Positions 51,816 to 60,946 of a stretch of 64,000 nucleotides of DNA are shown here, piece by piece (the first letter of the stretch is position 1; each line of letters starts with the position of its first letter). The stretch is taken from positions 17,654 to 81,653 of the forward strand of contig CAJTZS010000017.1 of NCBI GenBank assembly GCA_910584055.1, read 5' to 3'. The notes under the pieces were generated by a model, which ran no database searches, was not told where the DNA came from, and was given only the letters and a program-made list of their open reading frames with translations. The position numbers and the translations under genes were made by a program. This DNA is from an uncultured Muribaculaceae bacterium. GTDB taxonomy: Bacteria > Bacteroidota > Bacteroidia > Bacteroidales > Muribaculaceae.

Positions 51816-51858
51816 ACGGGGAGGTAAGTTAAATAACACCTTCCCTGTTTTTTATTTT
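51816..51858 (+). terminator. Terminator of the arabinose operon
   Basis: ACGGGGAGGT (51816-51825) pairs with ACCTTCCCTGT (51837-51847) with a bulge, followed by a T-rich tract to 51858. Confidence 0.75.
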
Positions 51859-51895
51859 AAGCATTGATTTCAAAAAAATATTTTTTGAAATCTTT

Positions 51896-51927
51896 TTTGC
51901 TAAATATGTGAGTAATTAGTAATTTTG
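51896..51927 (+). promoter_or_regulatory. Promoter of ddl, placed for a leaderless or near-leaderless transcript
   Basis: TTTG at 51896-51899, 20 bp, TAATTTTG at 51920-51927 is an exact match. The ATG of ddl is at 51932, only five bases after the -7 box, about where transcription should begin. Confidence 0.75.
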
Positions 51928-51931
51928 TGGC

Positions 51932-53128
51932 ATGAAAACGAATGTAGCAGTTTTTTTCGGAGGACGTTCGGTTGAACATGAAATCTCCGTAATATCAGCA
52001 TTGCAGGCTATCAATGCCTTTGACAAAGATAAATACAACATAATCCCTGTATATATATCAAAACAAGGAAGATGGTATACCGGTGACAATCTTCTTGACA
52101 TCCGTAATTATCGCGATCTTAAGAAGGTTGTAGAGAACGCCGAGGAAGTTTTTATGCGTCCGGAGTATGGAGATTACAATCTATACAAAGCCAATACCGG
52201 GATGTTTTCGAAAAGAAATCCCGTTGTTGCAGAATTGCATGTAGTCATTCCTGTCCTTCACGGAACTAATGGCGAGGATGGCATTTTTGAGGGTGTTCTC
52301 GAAACTATCGGAATCCCTTATGCCGGGTGCAACACCCTTTCAAGCGCAAACGGCATGGATAAAATCACCATGAAGATGATTCTCCGTGAGTCCGGTGTGC
52401 CGGTTGTTGATTATGTATGGTTTACGGATCGCCAATGGTTGTCTTCCAAAGATAATATTATATCCGAAGTTGAAAACAAACTCGGATACCCTGTGATTGT
52501 GAAACCGGCCAATCTTGGTTCAAGCGTTGGCATCGGCAAAGCTTCCAACAGACAGGAACTGATTTCCAAAATTGACAATGCCGAAAAATTCTCTCAGCGA
52601 ATCATAGTGGAGCACATGATAGAACAGCTGAAAGAGATCAACTGCTCGGTGCTCGGAGATGCTGATGAGCATCAGTCATCGGTTTGTGAAGAACCCATCA
52701 AGACAGGAGACTTCCTTTCTTACGAAGATAAATATATGGGAGGTTCGAAAACCACAGTGGGAATGCAGGCAAGCGATAAAAGAATACCCGCCGACCTTTC
52801 GGATGAGGTCAGCGAAAAGATCCGCAATATGGCAGGTGAGACGTTCAGAGTCTTGTCTTGTCATGGTGTCAGCAGGGTAGACGTGATGGTTGATGAAAAA
52901 GACAATAGCATTTACGTGAATGAAATCAACACCATACCCGGATCGCTTTCTTTCTATCTTTGGGAGGCAACAGGCATTACCTTCCCGCAACTTATGGACA
53001 AACTCGTGCAGCTCGCGTTAAAGCGTAAGCGCGCTATTGACAGAAAGACATTCACATACGACCAGAATATATTCTCTCTCGGTGGCGGAGTAAAAGGTGC
53101 AAAGGGCGCAAAAGGCTCAAAATTTTGA
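51932..53128 (+). CDS. ddl: D-alanine--D-alanine ligase
   Basis: The 398-residue ATP-grasp enzyme makes the D-Ala-D-Ala dipeptide for peptidoglycan. N-terminal VFFGGRSVEHEISVISALQA, central HGTNGEDGIFEGVLETIGIPYAG, ATP-binding YPVIVKPANLGSSVGIGKAS, and C-terminal VNEINTIPGSLSFYLWEA are all family motifs. The tail ends in a short Gly/Lys/Ala repeat (VKGAKGAKGSKF), which is unusual. ileS follows 37 bp downstream. Confidence 0.95.
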   Translation: MKTNVAVFFGGRSVEHEISVISALQAINAFDKDKYNIIPVYISKQGRWYTGDNLLDIRNYRDLKKVVENAEEVFMRPEYGDYNLYKANTGMFSKRNPVVAELHVVIPVLHGTNGEDGIFEGVLETIGIPYAGCNTLSSANGMDKITMKMILRESGVPVVDYVWFTDRQWLSSKDNIISEVENKLGYPVIVKPANLGSSVGIGKASNRQELISKIDNAEKFSQRIIVEHMIEQLKEINCSVLGDADEHQSSVCEEPIKTGDFLSYEDKYMGGSKTTVGMQASDKRIPADLSDEVSEKIRNMAGETFRVLSCHGVSRVDVMVDEKDNSIYVNEINTIPGSLSFYLWEATGITFPQLMDKLVQLALKRKRAIDRKTFTYDQNIFSLGGGVKGAKGAKGSKF

Positions 53129-53165
53129 TATCAAGACAAAAGGTAAATACATAGAAGCAATATAG

Positions 53166-56100
53166 ATGGCAAAGAATTTTAAGGAATACAGCAAACAGCT
53201 GAATCTTTCAGACATCAATAAAGAGATGCTGGAACTTTGGGATGCCAATTCTCTCTTTGAGAACAGTATGAAAGAGCGTGAGGGGTGTCCGACATTCGTG
53301 TTTTTTGAAGGTCCGCCTTCGGCCAACGGCATGCCGGGTATCCACCACGTAATGGCACGCACTATCAAAGATATTATTTGCCGCTATAAAACAATGAAAG
53401 GCTTTCATGTCAAACGCAAAGCGGGCTGGGACACCCATGGCCTTCCTGTTGAGCTTGGCGTGGAAAAGACACTTGGAATCACAAAAGAGGACATCGGCAA
53501 AAAGATATCTGTTGACGAGTATAATGCCGCATGCCGTCGCGAGGTGATGAAATATACGAAAGAGTGGACAGACCTGACCCATAAGATGGGATATTGGGTT
53601 GATCTCGACAATCCGTATATCACCTATGACAACCGTTACATCGAATCAGTATGGTGGTTACTAAAGGAATTATATAAGAAAGGTTATCTATATAAAGGAT
53701 ATACCATTCAGCCATATTCGCCGGGTGCCGGTACGGGATTGAGCTCCCATGAGCTGAACCAGCCGGGCTGTTATCGCGATGTCAAAGACCTCACGGCGAC
53801 AGCGCTTTTCACGATAAAAGATCCTAAGCCGGAAATGACCGGATGGGGGCGTCCTTGCTTCCTTGCATGGACAACCACTCCATGGACACTTCCTTCAAAT
53901 ACTGCACTTTGTGTCGGTCCAAAGTTCGAATATGTAGCAGTGCGAACCTACAATCCCTACAATGCTGAAAAGATCACTGTAGTTTTAGCTTCTGACCTTG
54001 TTGGCGCTTATTTCAAGAAAGACGCAGATAAACTGCCTCTTGAAGATTATAAGCAGGGGGATAAGGTAGTGCCTTATCAGATTGTCGGACATTTCACGGG
54101 GGAAGAACTCGTTGGAATGCATTACAAACAGCTTATGCCCTGGGTTAAGCCAATCGAAAAACTCGGGGAATACAGTGCTGAATATGTCAATGAATTTGCA
54201 TCCGCTCATCCTAAAAACGTCTTTTCCGTAGGTAATGATAAATTCATTGAGATGGAAGAGGCTGCCTTCAGGGTTATTCCCGGAGATTATGTGACCACTG
54301 ACGATGGTACTGGTATCGTGCACATCGCGCCTACTTTTGGTGCAGACGATGCCAAGGTTGCAAAGGCCGCAAATATCCCCCCCTTGTTCATGATCAACAG
54401 GAAAGGGGAGACCCGACCCATGGTGGATCTTCAAGGCAAATTCTACCTCATTGATGACCTTGCACCCGAATTTGTCGAAAAATGCGTGAATATTGAGGAA
54501 TATAAGGATCACGCGGGAGAATATGTCAAGAACGCATATGACCCGCGGTTCACACAAAACGGTAAATACGATGACGTTGCCGCAAGCAAAGAGGAAGATC
54601 TCAATGTCCGTCTGTGCATGGAGATGAAACAGGCAGGAGATGTGTTCAAGACTGAGAAACATGTCCACAACTATCCTCACTGCTGGCGCACCGACAAGCC
54701 GATCATATATTATCCCCTTGACAGCTGGTTTATCCGGACGCCGCAGGCTCGCGAAAGACTTTTAGAGCTTAACGAGACTATAAAATGGAAACCGGGGTCG
54801 ACCGGCACGGGACGTTTCGGTAAATGGCTCGAGAACGTTCAGGACTGGAACCTTTCCCGTTCGCGTTATTGGGGGACGCCTCTTCCGATATGGAGAACAG
54901 ATGATGGCAAAGAGGAAATCTGTATAGGCTCTTATGAGGAACTTTGCCGACTTATAGACAAATCTGTAGCGGCCGGGATGATGAAAGAGAATCCCTTCAC
55001 AGCAAAGGGTTTTACTCCGGGAGAGTATACAGCACAAAATTATGACAAGATCGATATCCATCGCCCTTACGTGGATGACATTGTCCTTGTTTCGGAAAGT
55101 GGCAAACCCATGAAACGCGAGACAGACCTTATTGATGTATGGTTTGATTCGGGAGCGATGCCGTATGCGCAGATTCATTATCCATTCGAGAACAAGGAAC
55201 TGCTTGACAGCAACGAGGTGTATCCCGCCGATTTCATTGCCGAGGGTGTAGACCAGACTCGTGGATGGTTTTTCACTCTGCATGCCATTGCAGGGATGGT
55301 TTTCGACTCGGTTGCTTACAAAGCCGTTATTTCAAATGGCCTTGTGCTTGATAAGAATGGAAACAAGATGTCGAAGCGTCTCGGAAATGCCATTGACCCG
55401 TTCGGCAATATCGAGAAATTCGGTAGCGACCCCGTGCGCTGGTACATGATTTCAAATTCCCAACCTTGGGACAATCTGAAATATGACGAGGAAGGCGTGG
55501 CGGAAGTTAGCCGTAAACTTTTCTCAACTTTGTACAATACATATAAATTCTTCGCTTTATATGCCAATGTCGATGGGTTCACAGGTACGGAAGCACAGGT
55601 AGAACTGTCTGAGCGTCCCGAAATCGATAGATGGATTCTTTCTCTTCTCAACAGTTTGGTTTCAGAAGTTGAGGCGGCACTTGATGATTATGAGCCCACA
55701 AAGGCAGCCCGTGCAATCGACACCTTTGTAAATGACAACCTTTCGAACTGGTATGTCCGCTTGAACCGCAAGCGTTTCTGGGCAGGAGTAATGGATACTG
55801 ACAAGCTCTCCGCTTACCAGACGCTTTATACCTGCCTGAAAACTGTTGCACAGCTGATGGCTCCATATGCACCATTCTATGCTGACAAACTATATGCCGA
55901 CCTTATGGCTCCGGCATCAGAAGGTGAGGGATATGCATCCGTGCATCTTTCTGATTTCCCGATTGTCGATAAAGCAGCGATCGACAAAGATCTTGAAGAA
56001 AGGATGAGTCTTGCCCAAGTTATCACTTCCAATGTGCTTGCGCTTCGCCGCAAGGTAAACCTGAAGGTTCGGCAGCCGCTCCAGACTCTTTTAGTCCCGG

Positions 56101-56735
56101 TTGTCGATGCTGCGCAGCGCGATGCAATCGAGAAGATCAAGGGCATCGTTCTTGATGAAGTGAATGTCAAGGATCTCAAGATCGTGGAAAACGAAGAGAG
56201 CGGTCTCGTAAAAAGAGTCAAGGCGGACTTCAAGAAGCTTGGCCCGAAATACGGAAAGATCATGAAGGCTCTTGGTAAAGCTATTACGGAGATGAGCCAG
56301 AAAGATATCGCTGAATTTGAAAAGAATGGCTCATTCAAATTCGAATCTCTTCCTGAACAACCTGTGGTGACACTTGATGATGTTGAGATTATACCGGAAG
56401 ACATTCCCGGCTGGCTTGTAACAAACGAAGGAAATGTGACTGTTGCCCTTGATGTGACATTGACCGACACCTTGAAAAATGAAGGTATTGCAAGAGAACT
56501 CATCAACCGCATCCAGAATATCAGGAAATCATCTGACTTTGAGATTACCGATAAGGTCACAGTGGAACTTTCTGAAACTCCTTCCGTCGTTTCAGCACTT
56601 GAAACCTTCAAAGATTATATTGCGGCGCAGGTTCTTGCCGACAATATTATTTCAAAGACTGATTTGTCGGGCGATAATGTTGTTGAACTCGATATAGACG
56701 GGGAAAAGATTCTGGCGAAAGTAACGAGAAAATGA
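53166..56735 (+). CDS. ileS: Isoleucine--tRNA ligase
   Basis: The 1189-residue class I synthetase has the HIGH-type motif in PPSANGMPGIHHVMAR near residue 50 and KMSKR in GNKMSKRLGNAIDP. It also has the editing-domain stretch AWTTTPWTLPSNTAL. The length and lack of a C-terminal zinc finger fit the longer 'type 2' IleRS found in Bacteroidota and eukaryotes. It overlaps lspA by four bases (ATGA). Confidence 0.96.
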   Translation: MAKNFKEYSKQLNLSDINKEMLELWDANSLFENSMKEREGCPTFVFFEGPPSANGMPGIHHVMARTIKDIICRYKTMKGFHVKRKAGWDTHGLPVELGVEKTLGITKEDIGKKISVDEYNAACRREVMKYTKEWTDLTHKMGYWVDLDNPYITYDNRYIESVWWLLKELYKKGYLYKGYTIQPYSPGAGTGLSSHELNQPGCYRDVKDLTATALFTIKDPKPEMTGWGRPCFLAWTTTPWTLPSNTALCVGPKFEYVAVRTYNPYNAEKITVVLASDLVGAYFKKDADKLPLEDYKQGDKVVPYQIVGHFTGEELVGMHYKQLMPWVKPIEKLGEYSAEYVNEFASAHPKNVFSVGNDKFIEMEEAAFRVIPGDYVTTDDGTGIVHIAPTFGADDAKVAKAANIPPLFMINRKGETRPMVDLQGKFYLIDDLAPEFVEKCVNIEEYKDHAGEYVKNAYDPRFTQNGKYDDVAASKEEDLNVRLCMEMKQAGDVFKTEKHVHNYPHCWRTDKPIIYYPLDSWFIRTPQARERLLELNETIKWKPGSTGTGRFGKWLENVQDWNLSRSRYWGTPLPIWRTDDGKEEICIGSYEELCRLIDKSVAAGMMKENPFTAKGFTPGEYTAQNYDKIDIHRPYVDDIVLVSESGKPMKRETDLIDVWFDSGAMPYAQIHYPFENKELLDSNEVYPADFIAEGVDQTRGWFFTLHAIAGMVFDSVAYKAVISNGLVLDKNGNKMSKRLGNAIDPFGNIEKFGSDPVRWYMISNSQPWDNLKYDEEGVAEVSRKLFSTLYNTYKFFALYANVDGFTGTEAQVELSERPEIDRWILSLLNSLVSEVEAALDDYEPTKAARAIDTFVNDNLSNWYVRLNRKRFWAGVMDTDKLSAYQTLYTCLKTVAQLMAPYAPFYADKLYADLMAPASEGEGYASVHLSDFPIVDKAAIDKDLEERMSLAQVITSNVLALRRKVNLKVRQPLQTLLVPVVDAAQRDAIEKIKGIVLDEVNVKDLKIVENEESGLVKRVKADFKKLGPKYGKIMKALGKAITEMSQKDIAEFEKNGSFKFESLPEQPVVTLDDVEIIPEDIPGWLVTNEGNVTVALDVTLTDTLKNEGIARELINRIQNIRKSSDFEITDKVTVELSETPSVVSALETFKDYIAAQVLADNIISKTDLSGDNVVELDIDGEKILAKVTRK

Positions 56736-57436
56736 TAGAAGAAAACAGCGCATTGACGCGAACCGCCAATAGCAAGTCATCCGGCATTTCTGCCGGATGG
56801 CTTGCACTTATAATTGCCTTGGCAGTAATAATTGCAGATCAGGCATTAAAAATATGGATCAAAACTAATTTTTATCTTGGGGAGGATCTCGAAATACTAA
56901 AATGGTTCCATATTAAATTCATAGAGAACAACGGGATGGCGTTCGGACTCGAATTATGGAATAAATTTGTTCTCACATTCGGTAGAATTATTGCGGTCGT
57001 TCTTTTTATATGGTTCATAGTAAAAATCAAAGACGTAAAAGAAATACGGAAAGGATTTGTTGTTGCTGTGGCCCTGATAGCTGCAGGAGCGGCAGGAAAC
57101 ATATTCGATTGCGTATTTTACGGCAAACTATTCAACAATCCCATGCCGCCGGAAATTGCAACTGTGTTCCCCGCTGACGGGGGGTATGCGGGATGGTTTG
57201 AAGGAAGGGTTGTAGACATGCTGTATTTTCCGTTTTTTGATTTCTATTGGCCGGAATGGATGCCTGTCGTAGGAGGGGATTATTTTGAATTTTTCGCATT
57301 TATATTCAATATTGCGGATTCTTCAATATGCGTAGGTGTTGCCTTGCTTATTCTGTTCTATTCAAAGGATGCGACAATAGCATTCAAGGCTATCGGTAAT
57401 GAGAACAAATCCAATGAGTCATCAAGATTAAAATAG
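56732..57436 (+). CDS. lspA: Lipoprotein signal peptidase (signal peptidase II)
   Basis: The 234-residue membrane protein has four transmembrane segments and the catalytic-aspartate regions AGAAGNIFDCVFYG and VVDMLYFPFFDF, as well as FIENNGMAFG. It cleaves prolipoprotein signal peptides after lipid attachment. It is somewhat longer than the E. coli protein because of an insertion between the last segments, common in Bacteroidota. It is coupled to ileS. Confidence 0.95.
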   Translation: MIEENSALTRTANSKSSGISAGWLALIIALAVIIADQALKIWIKTNFYLGEDLEILKWFHIKFIENNGMAFGLELWNKFVLTFGRIIAVVLFIWFIVKIKDVKEIRKGFVVAVALIAAGAAGNIFDCVFYGKLFNNPMPPEIATVFPADGGYAGWFEGRVVDMLYFPFFDFYWPEWMPVVGGDYFEFFAFIFNIADSSICVGVALLILFYSKDATIAFKAIGNENKSNESSRLK

Positions 57437-57438
57437 AT

Positions 57439-58416
57439 TTGAGAACGCACATTTTCATACTCACCGCTATTATAATGCTCTTGGTGGTATCGTGTAATAA
57501 AAGGCCCAAGGGTGTGTTGTCTGATGATGAAATGGTCGGACTCATTGCCGACATGCAGGTAGCGGAAGTATATATGCAACAGCATAATTCGGGATATTAC
57601 AATGATAGCGTAAGGGACAGTGCAGTTCAATGGGCTTTGGATAAACATGGTCTATCCAAGGCTGATTTCGATTCTACAATGACCTGGTATGGTAGAAATA
57701 TTGATGATTATCTGAATCTGTTCGGGAAGGTTGATGCGGAATTGGCAAAACGTCAGAACAAGGCTATAGGCGAGACTGAGAAAAATCTGGTTTCAGCGGA
57801 TTTATGGCCATATTCCCGACATATCATGATATCAGAAAATTCACCATCCAATGGGCTTGCATTTTCCTTGCCTCTGAACGACCTGTCCAAAGGTGAGAGA
57901 ATCACATGGAAAATGCGCCTCAGGGGATTACCGTCGGGTAATGTTTTGCTTGGCGTGGATTATGATAACGGCACATCAAGTTATATGTATCAGTCACCGA
58001 ATGGGAATTCAAAAATTGACATGACCCTTCAGACGGATAGTTCATATAATGTTAAAAGGGTGTTCGGATATGTAAGGGTCAAGGAAGATCATTCCCTGCC
58101 TGTCTGGATTGACAGTATCGCGCTCCAGCGAATCCCTATTGACAGCACGGAATATTATAGGATACATTCACAACGCAGGTATTCCGGCTTGCACAAGCGA
58201 GTAAGGACCTCCGAGAGAAAAGATACGATTGAAGAGGATTCTAAAACCGGAGCAATTCTTGAAGATACAGAAGGGAACATAGTTCCGATACAACCAATTG
58301 ACAAGAAGAGGCAGCTGAGGATCAATTCAAATGCCAACAAATCTATAAAAATGATTCCTCAGCAGGAATTGAAAGCTATCCCGGCAAAAGATCTCGCGCC
58401 GGTAAAAAAGCTCTAA
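57439..58416 (+). CDS. DUF4296 lipoprotein
   Basis: The 325-residue protein starts with TTG at 57439, two bases after the lspA stop; the first ATG would remove most of the signal peptide. The signal ends in the lipobox LVVSC. The DUF4296 part is at the start (VLSDDEMVGLIADMQVAEVYMQQH). The rest is beta-rich with a basic C-terminus. DUF4296 proteins commonly follow lspA in Bacteroidota; the role is unknown. Confidence 0.85.
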   Translation: MRTHIFILTAIIMLLVVSCNKRPKGVLSDDEMVGLIADMQVAEVYMQQHNSGYYNDSVRDSAVQWALDKHGLSKADFDSTMTWYGRNIDDYLNLFGKVDAELAKRQNKAIGETEKNLVSADLWPYSRHIMISENSPSNGLAFSLPLNDLSKGERITWKMRLRGLPSGNVLLGVDYDNGTSSYMYQSPNGNSKIDMTLQTDSSYNVKRVFGYVRVKEDHSLPVWIDSIALQRIPIDSTEYYRIHSQRRYSGLHKRVRTSERKDTIEEDSKTGAILEDTEGNIVPIQPIDKKRQLRINSNANKSIKMIPQQELKAIPAKDLAPVKKL

Positions 58417-58712
58417 TGGAACGCGTACGCATACTTACTAAACGGCTTTATGAAAAAGACCGGAAAGGGAATGTCTCGACATTCAACCTTCCGGTCTTGA
58501 CAATATATATATCAGAAAAAGATCTTCACAAAATTAAATTCAGTCTTCAAGGATATTTCGATATTTCAATAGGCAGTTTTGATATCCGTGATTATGTGTC
58601 CGAAATGCCCGGAATACTGTTTATTGACCATGATTTGGTGCTCGCTGAAACTGAATCAGGCTGGAGATTGACACCGTCAATCAAAAGGGATACTTATATT
58701 GATAGACGGTAG
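58416..58712 (+). CDS. Small protein of unknown function at the end of the ileS-lspA operon
   Basis: The 98-residue protein is mixed alpha/beta, without a signal peptide. Its ATG overlaps the upstream stop (TAATG). I do not recognise the family. Its last 36 bp overlap the 3' end of the convergent His-rich gene. Confidence 0.7.
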   Translation: MERVRILTKRLYEKDRKGNVSTFNLPVLTIYISEKDLHKIKFSLQGYFDISIGSFDIRDYVSEMPGILFIDHDLVLAETESGWRLTPSIKRDTYIDRR

Positions 58713-59171
58713 GAGAGTCCAGGAGGAGAGGGGATTCCAGTTAACATTGACGATTCCGCGCGAACCATATCTTCCGGAATAGGGATACAGACGCTGAGTA
58801 TAATAACGTCCACCTCTGTAATACTTCACGAGGTAAGTGTCATCGCTAATTCTCCATACACGAACATCCCTGCCGCCTCTGGCTGCATGTGCAACCATTT
58901 TCCGTAGAGCATGGTCGTAGTCCCGATAGTATTTACTTTCCATTTTGCGACGCTCCTTCCAATATTTTTTCTCGGCCTTGCGCGCCTTTTTCATATGTTT
59001 ATAATAATCATCATCGTCATCATGATGCTTATGATGCTTATATGAAGGACGACGGTCATGACGATACTCATAACGGTCTCTGTCATGATGTTTATGCTTG
59101 TCCGCGAAAGCGACACCGGTTCCCGACAGAATAAACAGAGAGAGGATGAGTGATGTGATTATACGTCTCAT
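58677..59171 (-). CDS. His/Asp-rich periplasmic protein
   Basis: The 164-residue protein has a clear signal peptide (LILSLFILSGTGVAFA). Next is a stretch rich in His, Asp, Tyr and Arg (DKHKHHDRDRYEYRH, then KHHKHHDDDDDYYKH) that could bind metal, a basic helix, and a small beta domain (RGGRDVRVWRISDDTYLVKYY). I do not recognise the family. The convergent neighbour overlaps its 3' end by 36 bp. Confidence 0.75.
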   Translation of the reverse strand: MRRIITSLILSLFILSGTGVAFADKHKHHDRDRYEYRHDRRPSYKHHKHHDDDDDYYKHMKKARKAEKKYWKERRKMESKYYRDYDHALRKMVAHAARGGRDVRVWRISDDTYLVKYYRGGRYYTQRLYPYSGRYGSRGIVNVNWNPLSSWTLLPSINISIPFD

Positions 59172-59267
59172 AGCCTTGAAATTTAGAGTTTCTATATCTA
59201 TAAGACACCATACAATTGAAAAAGTTTAATCACGGCGCAACACCCGCAAAAAATATCTTTAAGCGTC

Positions 59268-59397
59268 AATCACGGGGAGTCGATTCTCTGTGACTCTGTG
59301 CCTCTGTGTTTATTATAATAGAATCAGTTGCTGCCGGGGCTGCCGGCTATGGGCTTAGACACATTATTTGATTTAATCGGTCCAATAAATGGGGTGC
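59268..59397. mobile_element. Degenerate MITE-like repeat element, copy C
   Basis: The right edge CGGTCCAATAAATGGGG and the module GGCTTAGACACATTATTTGA are diverged inverted matches to the left edge of copy B (60947-61020). Inside it has CTCTGTGACTCTGTGCCTCTG, the counterpart of the CGCAGAGCCGCAGAG block. It occupies most of the 297-bp gap between the His-rich gene and the next gene. Ends are approximate. Confidence 0.55.
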
Positions 59398-59406
59398 AAA
59401 TAAAAT

Positions 59407-59442
59407 ACACAAGCCGCAAATCCGAGGATCTACGGCTTGTGT
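59407..59442 (-). terminator. Terminator of the WG-repeat-like gene
   Basis: ACACAAGCCG (59407-59416) pairs with CGGCTTGTGT (59433-59442). On the minus strand T-rich sequence follows. Confidence 0.7.
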
Positions 59443-59468
59443 TATTGAAGATAATTAAGTATATCGAC

Positions 59469-60677
59469 TTACAATTTCACTGTGACCGTTTCCCATTTTG
59501 ACTGGGTTATGTTATGACCTGCACGCCGTGCTTCTTCGCGAGTTTTGCGCATCTGCTTCTGGGCTTCGCGCAATTGCTTCTTCATTGTTACATAATTGCT
59601 ACTGCTTACACTGGCGGCAGTCAATGAATTTACAGCACTCTCGGCATTTCTGGCAAAACGATCATATATACCCTGATATTCACCTTGAGAGAGTCCGGAT
59701 GGAATATTTTCATCACTGAAACCGCCACCCGTTGCATTTTCGTTGCCTCTATTACGATTATTGCTGATATCGCTGGCCAATTGTGCCGTGGAACTTGTCA
59801 AACCACTTACAATTCCCATGATAGCGTTCATCTTTTCCGCATTTGAATCATAATTGCAAAGCAATCCTGGAAGATAGCTGCCACCTAAACGGACAATATG
59901 CATCTCTTTGCTTGTATTCTTATTGATGAATGACTTAGCTTCTTCTTTAGTCGATGCAACCGTAACTATCTGTTTTGGTTGGTGTCCGTCGGCATAAGTG
60001 CAATATACTCCTACATATTTTCCTGCCGGACTCACTTCGGCAATCTGAAGCGACCATCCGTCATTCCAATGTTTATTAACACCTTCAATAAAAGTGTCAT
60101 AATTTGGATACTGCTCCCATTCCTGACGGTCTATATCGGTTCCTTTGGAGAGAACGGTAAACCATTTCATGGTAGAAGGAGCAATATCTGTGATGCGATA
60201 GCCCTGATCCATAAATGGTTTTGCCCATTTATAAATGCTTTTAAAACCAAGTTCCTTGCATTCCTGAGCCGTGTAACCCGGCACTTGGGTTCCGATTATC
60301 TGCCAGTAAGAACGCCCCAAACCATCCATCTGACCGCATCCCACCGATGACACATAAAAACCGCTCTTATTCCATTCCTTTATTTTCTTTATAGAATCTT
60401 TAGTCTTGAGGTAGTTTGCTTCCTGCCCCGTTTTCGGGAGAGCCTTGGATGCAAGATAACACCATCCAAGAGGGGTGTGTTTTGCTGAAATCACAGCTCT
60501 TCCATCCTTCCAATGAGATTTATGAAAGTCCCAGCTTACATCAAACGATTCTGTTATGCTGTACCATTCATTAATTGGATCGGTATTCTCTAATAAAATA
60601 ATAAGTTTTCCTCCACCTGCCCATGCCTGGAGACCGACTATTAATGCCATTAAAGCAATACAAATTTTTCTTTTCAT
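59469..60677 (-). CDS. Secreted protein with WG/DUF7477-like repeats
   Basis: The 402-residue protein has a signal peptide (CIALMALIVGLQAWAGGG). About four repeats follow the pattern W..GY.I....(20).W..VLS: SHWKDGRAVISAKHT, EWNKSGFYVSSVGCG, PFMDQGYRITDIAPS with KWFTVLSKG, and KHWNDGWSLQIAEVS. This resembles the W-G type repeats of DUF7477, seen in bacteria and in plant kinases, but the match is by eye. The C-terminus is disordered and then a coiled coil (KKQLREAQKQMRKTREEAR). It is preceded by a 41-codon ORF in the same transcript and flanked by repeat elements. Confidence 0.65.
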   Translation of the reverse strand: MKRKICIALMALIVGLQAWAGGGKLIILLENTDPINEWYSITESFDVSWDFHKSHWKDGRAVISAKHTPLGWCYLASKALPKTGQEANYLKTKDSIKKIKEWNKSGFYVSSVGCGQMDGLGRSYWQIIGTQVPGYTAQECKELGFKSIYKWAKPFMDQGYRITDIAPSTMKWFTVLSKGTDIDRQEWEQYPNYDTFIEGVNKHWNDGWSLQIAEVSPAGKYVGVYCTYADGHQPKQIVTVASTKEEAKSFINKNTSKEMHIVRLGGSYLPGLLCNYDSNAEKMNAIMGIVSGLTSSTAQLASDISNNRNRGNENATGGGFSDENIPSGLSQGEYQGIYDRFARNAESAVNSLTAASVSSSNYVTMKKQLREAQKQMRKTREEARRAGHNITQSKWETVTVKL

Positions 60678-60708
60678 TCAAAAAATTTTATTATAGGTTT
60701 TAAACTCA

Positions 60709-60834
60709 TCAATAAGAACCGTTACCACCGGCATTGTTCCAATAGTTGGACACGAAACCGTTGTTGTCAACTGCAAGCATAGCTTTCCTGTCGAAATCTG
60801 AATTATATTCCGAGCTCCCGTTAGAAGAAGGCAT
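60709..60834 (-). CDS. 41-codon small ORF ahead of the WG-repeat-like gene
   Basis: ATG at 60834 and TGA at 60709-60711. The peptide has no signal sequence; it is Asn/Ser/Gly-rich and ends NNGFVSNYWNNAGGNGSY. It lies between a good promoter (60877-60906) and the next gene, 31 bp downstream, with AGGTTACAATTGCC as a weak ribosome site region. Coding status is inferred from the position and clean frame only; a decayed 3' fragment of a larger gene is the other reading. Confidence 0.45.
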   Translation of the reverse strand: MPSSNGSSEYNSDFDRKAMLAVDNNGFVSNYWNNAGGNGSY

Positions 60835-60876
60835 GGCAATTGTAACCTATCTCATGGGTAACGTGTTTGTAAATAC

Positions 60877-60906
60877 CAAAATTACCTAAAAAATATGGAA
60901 TGCACA
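60877..60906 (-). promoter_or_regulatory. Promoter for the small ORF and WG-repeat-like gene
   Basis: Minus strand TAATTTTG (60884-60877) is an exact -7 match; TTG (60906-60904) lies about 19 bp upstream. Confidence 0.65.
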
Positions 60907-60946
60907 AGTATGATGTCCTCTAATCCTATAATCTCAAAACTATGCA

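Noticed and set aside
53985..54680. 231-residue minus-strand ORF inside ileS, and other long antisense ORFs over ileS
   Set aside because: No promoter or family features; the opposite strand is a complete conserved synthetase.
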